Notes: a model not told the origin generated them from the sequence alone. Shown: positions 9,940-20,542, counted from the first letter of the stretch. The stretch: DNA of 64,000 nucleotides from Allobosea sp. TND4EK4 (GCF_900156025.1 NZ_FTMO01000002.1:434001-498000); one strand, 5' to 3'. Made by a program: numbers and translations.

Positions 9940-11045
9940 GCCGGCTGTCCTCGGGCCAGATCCGGAAACAGGCCCGCCAGCCCTTCGGAGCTGGCGGCGC
10001 AGACGCCGCGCTCCGTGATCAGGCCCGAGACCAGCCGCGCGGGCGTGACGTCGAAGGCGGGGTTGGCAGCCGCGCTGCCGGGCGCCATGACGCGCACCGC
10101 CCTCACCTCCCCGTCCTCGGCGAGACCCTGCACATGCGTGACCTCGCGCGCCGCGCGCTCCTCGATCGGAATCTGGCGCAGCCCGTCATCCATCGTCCAG
10201 TCTATGGTGGGGGACGGAAGCGCGACATAGAATGGCACGTCGTTGTCGCGGGCGCCGAGCGCCTTGAGATAGGTGCCGATCTTGTTGGCGACATCGCCGT
10301 TCGCCGTGGTGCGATCGGTTCCGACGATGACCATGTCGACCTGCCCGCGCTGCATCAGGTGTCCCCCGGCATTGTCGACGACGACAGTGTGGGGCACCCC
10401 ATGGGCACCGAGCTCGTAGGCGGTCAGCGCGCCGCCCTGGTTGCGCGGACGGGTTTCGTCCACCCAGACATGAACGGCGAGCCCGGCATCATGCGCGCGA
10501 TAGATCGGGGCCAGCGCCGTGCCCCAATCCACCGTGGCGAGCCAGCCGGCATTGCAATGGGTCAGGATGTTCACCGCCTCGCCGGAGAGCTTGCGCGCGG
10601 CGACATCCCGGATCAGGGGCAGGCCATGCTCACCGATGGCGCTGCAGAGTGCGGCATCCTCGTCGCAGATCGCCGCCGCCTCGGCATAGGCGAGCGCAGC
10701 CCGGTCCGCAGCGGCGACCGGCAGCAGCACGCGGCGCATCCGCGCCAGGGCCCAGTGCAGATTGACAGCGGTCGGCCGGGTGCCGCCCATCAGCACCAGA
10801 GCAGCCTCCAGCGCCGCGTCGGAGGCGTCGGCGCGCATCGCCAGCGCGACCCCATAGGCCGCGGTCGCGCCGATCAGCGGAGCGCCGCGCACCACCATGT
10901 TGCGGATCGCGTCGGCCGCCTGCTCGGCGGAGCCCAGCGCCACGGTCTCGAAGCGGAAGGGCAGCCGCGTCTGGTCGATGACGACGACGCGCCAGCCATC
11001 CTGCGCCAGCCAGATCGTCCGGTAATGCTGGCCGTTGATCTTCAT
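9936..11045 (-). CDS. mtnA: S-methyl-5-thioribose-1-phosphate isomerase
   Basis: 369 residues starting at [12 protein letters not shown]. An in-frame GTG-type start 25 codons upstream would run deep into apt and is rejected. MtnA converts the aldose MTR-1-P to methylthioribulose-1-P. Visible are [17 protein letters not shown], the active-site cysteine loop [11 protein letters not shown] and the aspartate motif [19 protein letters not shown]. It lies 7 nt after apt and overlaps the aldolase gene by 4 nt, so translation is likely coupled. eIF2B-like proteins share the fold, but the motifs are those of MtnA. Confidence 0.93.
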   Translation of the reverse strand: MKINGQHYRTIWLAQDGWRVVVIDQTRLPFRFETVALGSAEQAADAIRNMVVRGAPLIGATAAYGVALAMRADASDAALEAALVLMGGTRPTAVNLHWALARMRRVLLPVAAADRAALAYAEAAAICDEDAALCSAIGEHGLPLIRDVAARKLSGEAVNILTHCNAGWLATVDWGTALAPIYRAHDAGLAVHVWVDETRPRNQGGALTAYELGAHGVPHTVVVDNAGGHLMQRGQVDMVIVGTDRTTANGDVANKIGTYLKALGARDNDVPFYVALPSPTIDWTMDDGLRQIPIEERAAREVTHVQGLAEDGEVRAVRVMAPGSAAANPAFDVTPARLVSGLITERGVCAASSEGLAGLFPDLARGQPA

Positions 11046-11052
11046 GCCGCGC

Positions 11053-11580
11053 TCAGTGCCCGCCGAAGGAAACCAGCGTCCGCACCGGCACGCCGAGCTT
11101 GCGGATGCGGTCGCCGCCACCGAGGTCGGGAAGATCGACGATGAAGCAGGCCGCGACCACTTCCGCCCCCAGCTCGGTCAGCAGCCTGACCGCGCCTTCC
11201 GCCGTGCCGCCCGTCGCGATGAGATCGTCCACCAGCAGCACCCGCTCGCCGGGCTGCACCGCGTCGCGATGCACCTCGATCTCGTCGGTTCCGTATTCCA
11301 GCGCGTAGGTGACGCGCAGCGTCTCGCCCGGCAGCTTGCCCTTCTTGCGGACCGGGACGAAGCCGGCGGAAAGCTGGTGTGCCACCGCCCCGCCGAGGAT
11401 GAAGCCGCGCGCCTCGATGCCGGCGATCTTCGCGATCTTGAGCCCGGCGAAGGGCTGCACCAGCTCGTCCACAGCCCGCCGGAAGGCCCGCGCATCGCCC
11501 AGCAAGGTGGTGATGTCGCGGAAGACGATGCCGGGCTTCGGATAATCCGGGATGGCGCGGATCGTGTCGGCGAGATTCAT
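11053..11580 (-). CDS. apt: Adenine phosphoribosyltransferase
   Basis: 175 residues from [18 protein letters not shown], which matches the family N-terminus. Alternative starts exist at 11655 (GTG, overlapping the mtnP stop by 4 nt as GTGA) and 11646 (ATG); they would add 22-25 residues without homology, and the ATG at 11580 has only a weak ribosome site, so the true start is uncertain. The PRPP-binding loop is [18 protein letters not shown]. Apt makes AMP from adenine, the base released by MtnP just upstream, so its place in this operon is metabolically logical. Confidence 0.93.
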   Translation of the reverse strand: MNLADTIRAIPDYPKPGIVFRDITTLLGDARAFRRAVDELVQPFAGLKIAKIAGIEARGFILGGAVAHQLSAGFVPVRKKGKLPGETLRVTYALEYGTDEIEVHRDAVQPGERVLLVDDLIATGGTAEGAVRLLTELGAEVVAACFIVDLPDLGGGDRIRKLGVPVRTLVSFGGH

Positions 11581-11651
11581 GAGCTGAGGTCCGGAGGCAG
11601 GAGCGACTGCCTTGGTCGGACGATGCAGCGCCCTCGTCAAGGCCATCACCG

Positions 11652-12536
11652 TCACGCCTGCGCCAGCACCCGTCCTGCGACGGCGTCGAGCTTGGCGAGC
11701 AAGGCGGGGTCGCGGAAGCCCGGCGCCGTGATGATGGCGTTGTCGAGCGCGCGATGCGAGCCCGCCGGGCAGTCCTGCCGCTGCGCCGGGAAATCGGCCG
11801 CCAGCCTTGCCACGAGGCGCCGCGCCTTGTCGGCATTCTCGTGCATCACCTGGACGACGGAGGCGACGTCCACCACCCCGTGCAGCTCGTGCCAGCAGTC
11901 GAAATCGGTTACCATCGCGACGGTGGCGTAGGTGATCTCGGCCTCGCGGGCGAGCTTGGCTTCCGGCATCGCCGTCATGCCGATCAGGTCGAAGCCGAGC
12001 CCGCGATAGCTCATCGATTCGGCATAGGTCGAGAACTGCGGCCCCTCCATCGTCACAAGAGTGCCGCCACGCACGAAGGGCAGCTCCTCGGCCTGTGCGG
12101 CCTCGGCGATGCGGCTCTGAAGCGCCGGCCCGACAGGATGCGCAACCGAGACATGCGCGACGCAGCCCTTGCCGAAGAAGGAGCTGTCCCGGCGCACCGT
12201 GCGGTCGATGAACTGGTCGACCAGCACGAACAGGCCCGGATAGAGCTCCGCCTTGTAGGAGCCGCAGGCCGAGAGCGAGACCAGATCGGTGACGCCGGCC
12301 CGCTTCAGCACGTCGATATTGGCGCGGTAGTTGATGTCCGACGGCGAAAGCACATGCCCACGCCCGTGCCGGGGAAGGAAGACGATCTTTGTCTGGCCGA
12401 TCCGGCCGATGCGGAGCGCGTCGGAAGGCTCGCCCCAGGGGCTCTCGATACGCTCCTCGCGGATGTCGGTCAGGCCCGGCAGATCGTAGATGCCCGACCC
12501 TCCGATGATTCCCAGAACGGCTTGGCTCATGTTCAT
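11652..12536 (-). CDS. mtnP: S-methyl-5'-thioadenosine phosphorylase
   Basis: 294 residues, PNP/MTAP family 2. It splits methylthioadenosine with phosphate into adenine and methylthioribose-1-P. The N-terminal [14 protein letters not shown], the phosphate-site [34 protein letters not shown] and the base-binding DFDCWHE are all present. It is the first gene of the mtnP-apt-mtnA-aldolase operon. Using a phosphorylase rather than nucleosidase plus kinase explains why no mtnK is needed. Methylthioadenosine arises from polyamine and homoserine-lactone synthesis. Confidence 0.94.
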   Translation of the reverse strand: MNMSQAVLGIIGGSGIYDLPGLTDIREERIESPWGEPSDALRIGRIGQTKIVFLPRHGRGHVLSPSDINYRANIDVLKRAGVTDLVSLSACGSYKAELYPGLFVLVDQFIDRTVRRDSSFFGKGCVAHVSVAHPVGPALQSRIAEAAQAEELPFVRGGTLVTMEGPQFSTYAESMSYRGLGFDLIGMTAMPEAKLAREAEITYATVAMVTDFDCWHELHGVVDVASVVQVMHENADKARRLVARLAADFPAQRQDCPAGSHRALDNAIITAPGFRDPALLAKLDAVAGRVLAQA

Positions 12537-12622
12537 ATCCTTATGCGGGCGCGGACAGGATCATCCTTCGATGACGGTCACGCTACAGCGCGATCGTCCC
12601 CCGCCGCGCGGGCGCCAAAATG

Positions 12623-12648
12623 AAAAGGCCCCGTCGCCGGGGCCTTTT
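12623..12648 (-). terminator. Rho-independent terminator of the petABC operon
   Basis: A 10-bp inverted repeat AAAAGGCCCC / GGGGCCTTTT with a 6-nt loop, 21 nt beyond the petC stop. Read on the minus strand the stem ends in CCTTTT followed by another TTTT a few bases on, which suits termination after petC and before mtnP. Confidence 0.8.
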
Positions 12649-12668
12649 GGGGGGAATTGTCGGGCCGC

Positions 12669-13550
12669 TCAGTGCGTCGCCGATCCGTCCGGCATGCGGG
12701 CCCAGATCCGCTTCTTGCTGAAGTAGAGCAGGAAGGCGAAGATCACCAGGAACGGCATGAACCACAGCGCGATCCGCTTGCGCTGCTCCATATGCGGCTC
12801 GGCCATCCAGACCATGAAGGCCGAGACGTCGCGGGCATACTGGTCGATCGTCTCCGGCACCTGCGGCTGGCCGTCGGCTCCCTTTGGATATTCGACCTGC
12901 CCGTCATTGAGGGGCTTGGGCATCGCGATCAGATGGCCCGGCATGTACTTGTTCCAGTACTGGCCCGGCAGCAGCGTGGTGCCGGCCGGCGGCTCCTCAT
13001 AGCCGACCATCAGGGCGTGAATATAGTCCGGCCCCTGCTCCTGGTACTGCGTGAAGATGTCGAAGACGAAGCGCGGGAAGCCGCGCTCATAGGTGCGCGC
13101 CTTGGCGAGAACCGAGAAGTCGGGCGGATAGGCGCCGCCATTGGCCGCGCGCGCCGCCTGCTCATTGGCGAAGGGCGAGGGGAAAGCATCGGCAGCCCGC
13201 CCCGGCCGGTCGAACATCTCGCCGGTCTCGTTCGGGCCGTCCTTGACCTGGTAGGTCGCGGCCAGCGCGTTGACCTGGCCGACCGTGAATTCCGGCCCGC
13301 CGGGCTGCGCCAGGTTGCGGAAGCGCACCAGGCTCGCCGCATGGCAGCTCGCGCAGACTTCCTTGTAGACCTTGTAGCCGCGCTGCAGCTGGGCACGGTC
13401 GAACTTCCCGACCGGGCCGGAGAAGCTCCAGCTCAGAGCCGGCGGCTCGACGCGTCCCTCGGCCGCGCGGACGGCCGTCAGCGACAGGGCGGAGGCCGCG
13501 AGGCCGGCGGCGAGGCCCGCCAGGGCCAGACGGAGAGAGGTTCTGCTCAT
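12669..13550 (-). CDS. petC: Cytochrome c1 of the cytochrome bc1 complex
   Basis: 293 residues starting at MSRTSLRLALAGLAAGLA, a cleavable signal peptide ending near AVRA. Heme c attaches at CASCH (about residue 60) and the distal ligand is the methionine in LIAMPKPL. A single C-terminal membrane anchor (WFMPFLVIFAFLLYF) is followed by a basic tail. The ATG lies 7 nt after petB. Cytochrome c1 carries electrons from the Rieske protein to soluble cytochrome c. Here petB and petC are separate genes, unlike the fused fbcH of Bradyrhizobium. Confidence 0.95.
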   Translation of the reverse strand: MSRTSLRLALAGLAAGLAASALSLTAVRAAEGRVEPPALSWSFSGPVGKFDRAQLQRGYKVYKEVCASCHAASLVRFRNLAQPGGPEFTVGQVNALAATYQVKDGPNETGEMFDRPGRAADAFPSPFANEQAARAANGGAYPPDFSVLAKARTYERGFPRFVFDIFTQYQEQGPDYIHALMVGYEEPPAGTTLLPGQYWNKYMPGHLIAMPKPLNDGQVEYPKGADGQPQVPETIDQYARDVSAFMVWMAEPHMEQRKRIALWFMPFLVIFAFLLYFSKKRIWARMPDGSATH

Positions 13551-13557
13551 GGTTCCG

Positions 13558-14841
13558 TCAGCCCTTGACGTTCGGTTCGGCAGTGGCGGCGCCCGCCATG
13601 CGGACGGCCGAGCCGCCCTTGGCGGAAGCCAGCACCGCATCGGCGATGGAGGTCGGCAGCGCCTTGGGCCGCTCGAAGAGACCCACGACGAAGAGCGCCA
13701 CGAAGAAGCCGAAATACAGCACCGTGAAGATCTGCGAGGCGATGACGTATCCACCTTCCGGCGGCATCGCACCGAGATAGCCGAGGCCGATGCAGACGAT
13801 GACCCAGACCCAGAACAACTGGCGCGCGATCGGCCGGTAGCTCATCGACTTGACCTTGGAGGTGTCGAGCCAGGGCAGGAAGGCGAGGATCACGATGGCG
13901 CCGCCCATGGCGAGCACGCCGCCGAGCTTGTCGGGGATGGCGCGCAGGATCGCGTAGAACGGCAGGAAGTACCATTCCGGAACGATGTGGGCGGGCGTCG
14001 CGGCGGGGTTCGCCGGGATGTAGTTGTCCGCATGGCCCATGAAGTTCGGCTGATAGAACACGAACCAGCCGAACACGATCATGAACACGACCATGCCGAG
14101 CACGTCCTTGATCGTCGCATAGGGCGTGAACGGCACGGTGTCCTTCTGGACGTTCTTCACCTCGACGCCGGTCGGGTTGTTCTGGCCGACATGGTGCAGC
14201 GCCCAGACGTGCAGGATCACAACGCCGAAGATCATGAACGGCAGCAGGTAGTGCAGCGAGAAGAAGCGGTTCAGGGTGGGATTGTCGACGGAGTAGCCGC
14301 CCCACAGATAGCTGACGATCACCTCGCCGATGACGGGCAATGCCGAGAACAGGTTGGTGATGACGGTCGCGCCCCAGAAGGACATCTGGCCCCAGGGCAG
14401 CACATAGCCCATGAAGGCGGTGGCCATCATCAGCAGGAAGATGACGACGCCGAGGATCCAGAGCACCTCGCGGGGGGCCTTGTACGAGCCGTAGTAGATG
14501 CCGCGGAAGATGTGCATGTAGACGGCGATGAAGAACATCGAGGCGCCGTTGGCGTGCAGGTAACGCAGCATCCAGCCATAGTTCACGTCGCGCATGATGT
14601 GCTCGACGGAGTTGAACGCCAGCAGCGAATTGGCGGTGTAGTGCATCGCCAGGACCACGCCGGTGATGATCTGCGCGACCAACATGAACACGAGGATGCC
14701 GCCGAAGGTCCACATGTAGTTCAGGTTCCGGGGAACCGGATAGGAGACCGCCGAGTCGTGAGCCAGCCGGATGATCGGCAGGCGGGCATCGAGCCAGCGT
14801 TCGAAGCCGCTCTTCGGGACGTAGGAGCTGTGACCACTCAT
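13558..14841 (-). CDS. petB: Cytochrome b of the cytochrome bc1 complex
   Basis: 427 residues, full-length bacterial cytochrome b with eight expected membrane helices. Conserved segments include [27 protein letters not shown] (Qo-site region), the heme-b histidines in [10 protein letters not shown] and [18 protein letters not shown] and [13 protein letters not shown] (PEWY motif of the Qo site). It oxidises ubiquinol in the inner membrane and passes one electron back across the membrane. It lies between petA and petC; the C-terminal 15-20 residues are a hydrophilic tail. Confidence 0.97.
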   Translation of the reverse strand: MSGHSSYVPKSGFERWLDARLPIIRLAHDSAVSYPVPRNLNYMWTFGGILVFMLVAQIITGVVLAMHYTANSLLAFNSVEHIMRDVNYGWMLRYLHANGASMFFIAVYMHIFRGIYYGSYKAPREVLWILGVVIFLLMMATAFMGYVLPWGQMSFWGATVITNLFSALPVIGEVIVSYLWGGYSVDNPTLNRFFSLHYLLPFMIFGVVILHVWALHHVGQNNPTGVEVKNVQKDTVPFTPYATIKDVLGMVVFMIVFGWFVFYQPNFMGHADNYIPANPAATPAHIVPEWYFLPFYAILRAIPDKLGGVLAMGGAIVILAFLPWLDTSKVKSMSYRPIARQLFWVWVIVCIGLGYLGAMPPEGGYVIASQIFTVLYFGFFVALFVVGLFERPKALPTSIADAVLASAKGGSAVRMAGAATAEPNVKG

Positions 14842-14894
14842 GAAGAATGCCTCAAGGCTGTCTCATCTTGGCAGGAAAGCATCGAGCGCATCGC

Positions 14895-15440
14895 TCAGCC
14901 GATCTTGATCTTGGTGTCCGACGTGAAGGCATAGGGCGGCACCGGCAGGTTGAGCGGCGCCGGGCCCTTGCGGATGCGGCCGGAGGAATCGTAGTGCGAG
15001 CCGTGGCAGGGGCAGAACCAGCCGTCGAAATCGCCCTTCGGCTCGCCAGGTGCGGTGCCCAGAGGAATGCAGCCGAGATGGGTGCAGTTGCCGAAGACAA
15101 CGAGGATCGGCTCGTGGCCGGCCTTGGTGCGCTGCTGGTCGGTCTGGGGGTCGCGCAGGGTCGCGACATCGACGGCCAGCGCCTCGTCGATCTCCTTCTT
15201 CGTCCGATGACGGACGAAGATCGGCTTGCCGCGCCAGAAGATCTTGATGGCCTGCCCTTCCGCGATCGGCGCCAGGTCGACATCGACCGGCGCGCCGGCC
15301 GCGATGGTCTGCTGGTCGGGCGCGAGCTGGCTGATCAGCGGAACAACGATGGAGCCGGCCGCGACGGCACCAGCCGCACCGGTCGCCAGGAGCAGGAAGT
15401 CGCGGCGGGTTCCGCTCTTCGTATCGGTCGCGTGCGCCAC
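14895..15440 (-). CDS. petA: Rieske iron-sulfur subunit of the cytochrome bc1 complex
   Basis: 181 residues. The N-terminus has a Tat-type signal-anchor ([20 protein letters not shown]) that stays as the membrane anchor. The 2Fe-2S cluster is bound by CTHLGC and CPCHGS, with the disulfide cysteines and histidines in place. It is the first gene of petABC. 190 nt separate it from the ABC transporter gene upstream on the same strand, so the operon promoter should lie in 15441-15630, where I could not single out a convincing box. Confidence 0.97.
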   Translation of the reverse strand: MAHATDTKSGTRRDFLLLATGAAGAVAAGSIVVPLISQLAPDQQTIAAGAPVDVDLAPIAEGQAIKIFWRGKPIFVRHRTKKEIDEALAVDVATLRDPQTDQQRTKAGHEPILVVFGNCTHLGCIPLGTAPGEPKGDFDGWFCPCHGSHYDSSGRIRKGPAPLNLPVPPYAFTSDTKIKIG

Positions 15441-15630
15441 GATCCAATCCCTCTTACACGTCTTGCGAGCTGGAACAGCTCGAATTCATCGCCATTCGCC
15501 CTCATAGGGGCGCGTCGCTCCAGCCGCAATGCGGCCGCGCGTCGCTCGGCTCTTTGACATGCAGATTGGACGAAGTCTACTGTCGCGAAAGCGTGATCGG
15601 CGCATGGCGCACAGGCGCCGGCCGGGGACC

Positions 15631-17496
15631 TCACACCGGCAGCTTTTCCGGATCCGCGGCGGCCAGAAATCCGCCGGACTGGCGCGACCAGAGCCGCGCA
15701 TAAAGACCCTCCCGCGCGATCAGTTCGGCATGGCTGCCGATATCGACGATCCGGCCCTTGTCGAGCACCACCAACCGGTCGAGTTCCGCGATGGTCGAGA
15801 GCCGGTGCGCGATGGCGATGACGGTCTTGCCCTGCATGAGCGTCGAGAGCTGTTGCTGAATGACCGCTTCGACCTCGGAATCGAGGGCCGACGTCGCCTC
15901 GTCCAGCACCAGGATGGGCGCGTCCTTGAGCAGCACACGGGCGATGGCGATGCGCTGGCGCTGCCCGCCGGAGAGCTTCACGCCTCGTTCGCCGACGCGC
16001 GATTCGAACGCCTTGCGGCCATCCTGGTCGCCGAGGCCGAGGATGAAGTCATGCGCCGCCGCCTGCCGGGCCGCACGCGCGATCTCCTCATCGCCGGCGC
16101 CGATGCGTCCATAGGCGATGTTGTCGCCGATCGAGCGATGCAGCAGGGAATTGTCCTGCGTCACCATGCCGATCTGCGCCCGCAGCGAGTCCTGCGTGAC
16201 ATGGGCGATGTCCTGCCCGTCGATCAGGATGCGCCCGCCCTCCAGCGGGTAGAGGCGCAGCAGCAGGTTCACCAGCGTCGACTTGCCGGCACCGGACGGC
16301 CCCACGAGACCGATGCGCTCGCCCGGCGCGATGGCAAGGTCGAGCCCCTCGAACAGCCCGCCGGCCTTGCCGTAGTTGAAGCGGATCTTCTCGAAGCGGA
16401 TCTCGCCCCTCTCCACCAACAGAGGCACCGCATCGGCCGCATCCGGCAGATCGTGCGGCTTGGCGATGGTCTCCATGCTCTCCTGCACGGAGCCGAGATT
16501 CTCGAAGATGCCGCGCACCAGATGGATCAGCCAGCTCGACATCTGCACCAGCCGCAGGACGAGGCCGATGGCAGCGGCGACCGCTCCCGGCGTCATCGCG
16601 CCATGGCTCCAGAGCCACAGCGAGAGCGCCGCCGTCGCCACCACCAGCATCGAGTTCATCGTCTGCAGGATGACGCTGACGCCGGTGATCAGCCGCGACA
16701 GGTTGAGGAAGGATTCGTTCCACCAGCCGAGCGATTCGCGCACGGCCGAGCGCTCGGCATCGGCTCGCGCGAACAGCTTCACCGTCAGGATATTGGTGTA
16801 GGCATCGACGATGCGCCCCGTCGTGCTGGAGCGTCCGAGCGAATTGGCCTCGGAGCGCTTTTTCGCGCGGGGCACGAAATAGGCCAGCAGCGCCACATAG
16901 GCGCCGAGCCAGAGGACGACCGGCAGCGCCAGCCACAGACTGGTCTTGCCGAAGAAACCGAGCGCGACGGTGGCAAAGATCAGCGCGTACCAGAGATCGT
17001 CGATGACCTCGATCGTCGCCCCGCGGATCGACTGCCCCGCCTGGATGACGCGCGCCGAGAGCCGGCCGGCGAAGTCGTTCTGGAAATAGGAGAGCGCGTG
17101 GCCGAGCGTGTAGACATGGTTGCGCCAGCGGATCTGGTTGGTGATCTGCGGCACCACCACTTGGTCGACGATGGCGTGGTTGGCGAAATAGATCAGCGGC
17201 CTGACCACGACGAGCAGGAACGCCGCGCCGATCAGCAGCCAGCCCTGGTCGCGCCAGATCGCCTCCGGCGTGCTGTGGGTCAGAAGGTCCACGAACCAGC
17301 CGACCATCAGGTACATCAGCGCCTCGATGCCGCTGAAGCCGAGGCCCGTCAGCATGATCAGGGCCATCCAGCCCTTCACGCCCTTGATGTGATGCCACAT
17401 GAAACGCCAGACGCCGCGGGGGGGCACCTCCCGCTCGTCGAACGGGGCGAACACGTCGATGCGGCTCTCGAGCCAGCGGAACAGCGGGGCGAACAT
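15631..17496 (-). CDS. ABC exporter, fused permease and ATPase (MsbA/ATM-like half transporter)
   Basis: 621 residues. A six-helix type-1 exporter membrane domain (about 35-345) is followed by a nucleotide-binding domain with Walker A GPSGAGKST, signature LSGGQRQR, Walker B ILVLDEATSALDSE and H-loop IAHRLST. It acts as a homo- or heterodimer; the substrate is unknown (lipid, peptide or drug). The start at 17496 is chosen because GGAGGG lies just upstream and a longer 11-codon extension lacks support. It is a single gene between petA and trmL. Confidence 0.93.
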   Translation of the reverse strand: MFAPLFRWLESRIDVFAPFDEREVPPRGVWRFMWHHIKGVKGWMALIMLTGLGFSGIEALMYLMVGWFVDLLTHSTPEAIWRDQGWLLIGAAFLLVVVRPLIYFANHAIVDQVVVPQITNQIRWRNHVYTLGHALSYFQNDFAGRLSARVIQAGQSIRGATIEVIDDLWYALIFATVALGFFGKTSLWLALPVVLWLGAYVALLAYFVPRAKKRSEANSLGRSSTTGRIVDAYTNILTVKLFARADAERSAVRESLGWWNESFLNLSRLITGVSVILQTMNSMLVVATAALSLWLWSHGAMTPGAVAAAIGLVLRLVQMSSWLIHLVRGIFENLGSVQESMETIAKPHDLPDAADAVPLLVERGEIRFEKIRFNYGKAGGLFEGLDLAIAPGERIGLVGPSGAGKSTLVNLLLRLYPLEGGRILIDGQDIAHVTQDSLRAQIGMVTQDNSLLHRSIGDNIAYGRIGAGDEEIARAARQAAAHDFILGLGDQDGRKAFESRVGERGVKLSGGQRQRIAIARVLLKDAPILVLDEATSALDSEVEAVIQQQLSTLMQGKTVIAIAHRLSTIAELDRLVVLDKGRIVDIGSHAELIAREGLYARLWSRQSGGFLAAADPEKLPV

Positions 17497-17611
17497 GAAC
17501 CGCCCTCCTAGGCCGGCATCGTGGTGCAATTCAGCGCGTCATATGGGCTGGGCATGGCTCGCGCGCCAGCCTGCTTGACGCATGTCGCTCTGCCGCCTCA
17601 TGACAGCAGCG

Positions 17612-18094
17612 ATGTCTGCAACCTCGACGCGCCTCGCCCTGTTCCAGCCCGACATTCCCCAGAACACCGGCACGCTGATCCGCATGGCGGCCTGCCTCGG
17701 CTTTCCCGTCGACATCGTCGAGCCCGCGGCCTTCGACGTCTCGGACCGGCATTTCCGCCGCTCGGGCATGGATTACCTGGAGCGCGCCGCCGTCACCCGG
17801 CACGATTCCTTCGCCGCCTTCGATCTCTGGCGACGCGCGCAAGGACATCGGCTCGTCCTGGCGGAAACCGATGGAGAGACGCCGCTGCCCGAGTTCTCGT
17901 TCCAGCCCGGCGACATCGTCCTGGTCGGGCGCGAATCGGCCGGCGTCACCGCCGAGGTCCAGGCCGCCGCCGGCGCCAGCCTGCATATTCCGATGCGCCC
18001 CGGCTTGCGCTCGCTCAATGTCGCGCTCGCCGCAGCGATTGTCATGGGCGAAGCCTTGCGCCAGACAGGCGCCTTCCCGCACCGCGATGGATAG
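17612..18094 (+). CDS. trmL: tRNA (cytidine(34)-2'-O)-methyltransferase
   Basis: 160 residues, SPOUT family. The start [30 protein letters not shown], the knot loop [10 protein letters not shown] and [19 protein letters not shown] match TrmL, which 2'-O-methylates the wobble base of tRNA-Leu isoacceptors. In-frame starts 4 and 10 codons upstream exist; the start at 17612 matches the 157-aa E. coli length. hemF follows almost immediately, so the two are probably co-transcribed. Confidence 0.93.
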   Translation: MSATSTRLALFQPDIPQNTGTLIRMAACLGFPVDIVEPAAFDVSDRHFRRSGMDYLERAAVTRHDSFAAFDLWRRAQGHRLVLAETDGETPLPEFSFQPGDIVLVGRESAGVTAEVQAAAGASLHIPMRPGLRSLNVALAAAIVMGEALRQTGAFPHRDG

Positions 18095-18098
18095 GCCG

Positions 18099-19028
18099 AT
18101 GACCCCCCGCCGCCCCGCCGACCCCGCAGCCCCCGCCGATCCGGCGGTCGTCGAGGCGCTGAAGCCGCGCGCCGCCGCCTGGTTCGCAGAACTGCGCGAC
18201 CGCATCTGCGCCGCCTTCGAGCAGGTCGAGAACGAGGCCACCGGCCCCTTCCCGCCGGAGGCCGATACCCCCGGCCGCTTCGTCCGCACGCCCTGGCAGC
18301 GCACCAACCATGACGGGACGCCCGGCGGCGGCGGCGTGATGTCGATCATGAAGGGCCGCGTTTTCGAGAAGGTCGGCGTGCATGTCTCGACCGTCCACGG
18401 GACGTTCCACCCGGATTTTGCCGGCCAGATTCCGGGCGCGGCGCAAGACCCGCGCTTCCACGCCACCGGGATCTCGCTGATCGCCCATCCCTGGAATCCG
18501 CACGCGCCGACCGTGCACATGAACACCCGCTTCGTGGTGACGACACGGCCCTGGTTCGGCGGCGGCGCCGACCTGACGCCCGTGCTCGACGCACGGCGCA
18601 GCCAGCAGGACGCCGATGCCCGCGATTTCCATGACGCGCTGCGGGCTCCCTGCGATGCCTTCCCGGCCGTGGCCGATTACGCGGACTTCAAGGCCTGGTG
18701 CGACGAGTATTTCTTCCTGAAGCACCGCAACGAGCCGCGCGGCATCGGCGGCATCTTCTACGACTATGTCTGGACAGGCGACGCCGAGGCGGATTTCGCC
18801 TTCACCCGCGCGGTCGGCGAGGCCTTCCTCGGCATCTACCCGGACATCCTGACGCGCAATCTCGCCAAGCCCTGGAGCGAGGCCGAGCGCCACGAGCAGC
18901 AGGTGCGCCGGGGCCGCTATGTCGAGTTCAACCTGCTCTACGACCGCGGCACGATCTTCGGCCTGAAGACAGGCGGAAACGTCGATTCGATCCTGTCCTC
19001 GATGCCGCCCACGGTGCGCTGGCCGTAA
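18099..19028 (+). CDS. hemF: Oxygen-dependent coproporphyrinogen-III oxidase
   Basis: 309 residues, full length. HemF decarboxylates coproporphyrinogen III to protoporphyrinogen IX using O2, in heme synthesis. Signatures: [53 protein letters not shown] and the C-terminal [19 protein letters not shown]. The ATG at 18099 follows the trmL stop by 4 nt; another ATG at 18087 would overlap trmL by 8 nt. The leading 20 residues are Pro/Ala-rich and unconserved. It indicates aerobic heme synthesis. Confidence 0.96.
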   Translation: MTPRRPADPAAPADPAVVEALKPRAAAWFAELRDRICAAFEQVENEATGPFPPEADTPGRFVRTPWQRTNHDGTPGGGGVMSIMKGRVFEKVGVHVSTVHGTFHPDFAGQIPGAAQDPRFHATGISLIAHPWNPHAPTVHMNTRFVVTTRPWFGGGADLTPVLDARRSQQDADARDFHDALRAPCDAFPAVADYADFKAWCDEYFFLKHRNEPRGIGGIFYDYVWTGDAEADFAFTRAVGEAFLGIYPDILTRNLAKPWSEAERHEQQVRRGRYVEFNLLYDRGTIFGLKTGGNVDSILSSMPPTVRWP

Positions 19029-19040
19029 GGCGCCACGGCG

Positions 19041-20288
19041 TCAAGCCCGGGCCTGACGAAGCGCTTCCACCGCGGCACCGAGCAGCGCCATCTGCTCCTG
19101 CAAGCCGGGTGGGCAGCCGGCTTCGATCCAGCGGTGCCGTGCGGCTTCCAGGATCTGCCCGATGCGGGGGCCCGGCGGCACCTCGAGCCCGATGACGTCC
19201 TTGCCCGTGGGCGAAAAGACCGGCGTGCGGGCGAGTTCCGCGATCAGGCACTGCACACCTCCCCTTCGAGCATCATCTGCGGAGGTGTTGAGCAGGACGA
19301 GCGCGGCGGCAGCCGCGTCCGAGCCCAGGGCGAATGCCGCATGGCGCAAGGCTGCGAGAGCCGGCGCGCCAGCTTGACCCGCAAGGCGCTCCAGCGCGCG
19401 CCCGATCCGCTCGATCCGATCGAACTCCGCATTCGAGAGCCGCAGCCGCTCACGCAGCCTGAGAGCATCTTCCCGCACGCAGACAGCCAGCGCTGCCAGC
19501 CGGAACGCCGGAAAGACGTCGGCGCCGTCGTCCTCGGCCACGGCTGCGAAGCGCGACGGATGCGGCACGCCGCCGATGACCGGCATCAGCAGCCCGGCGC
19601 CGGCCATCGCCCGCACGGTCTCGGCAGCGCGCGGCGCGACGAGGAGCTTCATCGTTTCCGCCCGCACCCGTTCGCGCGACAGCCCCTCCAGCCCGTCGCG
19701 CCCGGCGATGCAGGCGGCGAGCCCGGCCGCGTCCGGCTCGCCGACGCCATACTGCGCCTGGAAGCGGAAGAAGCGCAGGATGCGCAGGTAATCCTCGCGG
19801 ATGCGCGCCCTCGCATCGCCGATGAAGCGGATGCGCCGGGCGGCGAGATCGGCGAGGCCATCGCCATAATCATGCACCTGGCCCGCGCGGTCGAGGCCGA
19901 GCGCGTTGATGGTGAAGTCGCGCCGCAGGGCGTCGGCGGCGAAATCCCGCCCGAACATGACCTTGGCCCGGCGCCCATCCGTCTCGACATCATGCCTGAG
20001 CGTGGTGACCTCGAAGCTCTCGCCTTCGCCGACCAGCGTCACCGTGCCGTGCTCGATACCGGTCGGCACCGGCTTGAACCCCGCAGCCCGCCCGCGCCGC
20101 ATCGTTTCCTCCGGCAGGGCCGTGGTCGCGAGATCGACGTCGCTCGCCTCCGTGCCGAGCAAGAGGTTCCGCACCGCCCCGCCGACGACGCGTGTTTCCT
20201 CGCCCTCTCCGTTCAGCGCCGCGAGCACACGCGCCAGCGCCGGGCGCTCAAGGAAAGCGGTGATCCGCGCCCGCATCTCGGGTGTCAT
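19041..20288 (-). CDS. cca: CCA tRNA nucleotidyltransferase / poly(A) polymerase family protein
   Basis: 415 residues. The class II nucleotidyltransferase head has VVGGAVRNLLLG, the catalytic pair in DVDLATTALP and RRDFTINAL, then the RNA-binding ILRFFRF helix. It adds or repairs the 3' CCA of tRNAs. The C-terminal 200 residues are a diverged helical body typical of alphaproteobacteria. It is last in a minus-strand operon (DUF1285, Nudix, DUF6111, cca) and overlaps DUF6111 by 4 nt. Confidence 0.93.
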   Translation of the reverse strand: MTPEMRARITAFLERPALARVLAALNGEGEETRVVGGAVRNLLLGTEASDVDLATTALPEETMRRGRAAGFKPVPTGIEHGTVTLVGEGESFEVTTLRHDVETDGRRAKVMFGRDFAADALRRDFTINALGLDRAGQVHDYGDGLADLAARRIRFIGDARARIREDYLRILRFFRFQAQYGVGEPDAAGLAACIAGRDGLEGLSRERVRAETMKLLVAPRAAETVRAMAGAGLLMPVIGGVPHPSRFAAVAEDDGADVFPAFRLAALAVCVREDALRLRERLRLSNAEFDRIERIGRALERLAGQAGAPALAALRHAAFALGSDAAAAALVLLNTSADDARRGGVQCLIAELARTPVFSPTGKDVIGLEVPPGPRIGQILEAARHRWIEAGCPPGLQEQMALLGAAVEALRQARA

Positions 20289-20542
20289 CGGAACCGGCCG
20301 GGCACGAGAACCCCGTTTTCCATATGCGGCGGCTCATAGGCCCCGCGGTCGCGCTTCGCCACGAAGCCCTCGACGACGAGGAGGCCGATCGCCAGCACCA
20401 GCCCCGCCACGGCGAGCAGGAAGGCATGCCGGCTCCAATGCGCGATATCGAGCGGATTGCGCCGCTTCACCACGAGATAAGCGGCAAAGATGCAGAAGGG
20501 CAGAACGAAGAGCAGGACCTCTTCGATGATGGCGCGCAGCAT
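20285..20542 (-). CDS. DUF6111-type small membrane protein
   Basis: 85 residues from MLRAIIEEVLLFVLPFC. Two membrane helices (about 5-24 and 41-61) are joined by a basic loop VVKRRNPLDIAHWSRH, and the tail PHMENGVLVPGRFR is hydrophilic. This matches the small alphaproteobacterial family always found between the CoA pyrophosphatase and cca genes. It overlaps cca by 4 nt (ATGA) and lies 10 nt after the Nudix gene. Function unknown. Confidence 0.8.
   Translation of the reverse strand: MLRAIIEEVLLFVLPFCIFAAYLVVKRRNPLDIAHWSRHAFLLAVAGLVLAIGLLVVEGFVAKRDRGAYEPPHMENGVLVPGRFR

Noticed and set aside
15529..17511. Long open frame on the plus strand opposite the ABC exporter
   Set aside because: Shadow of the high-GC ABC transporter gene; His/Arg/Asp-rich translation without any family motif.
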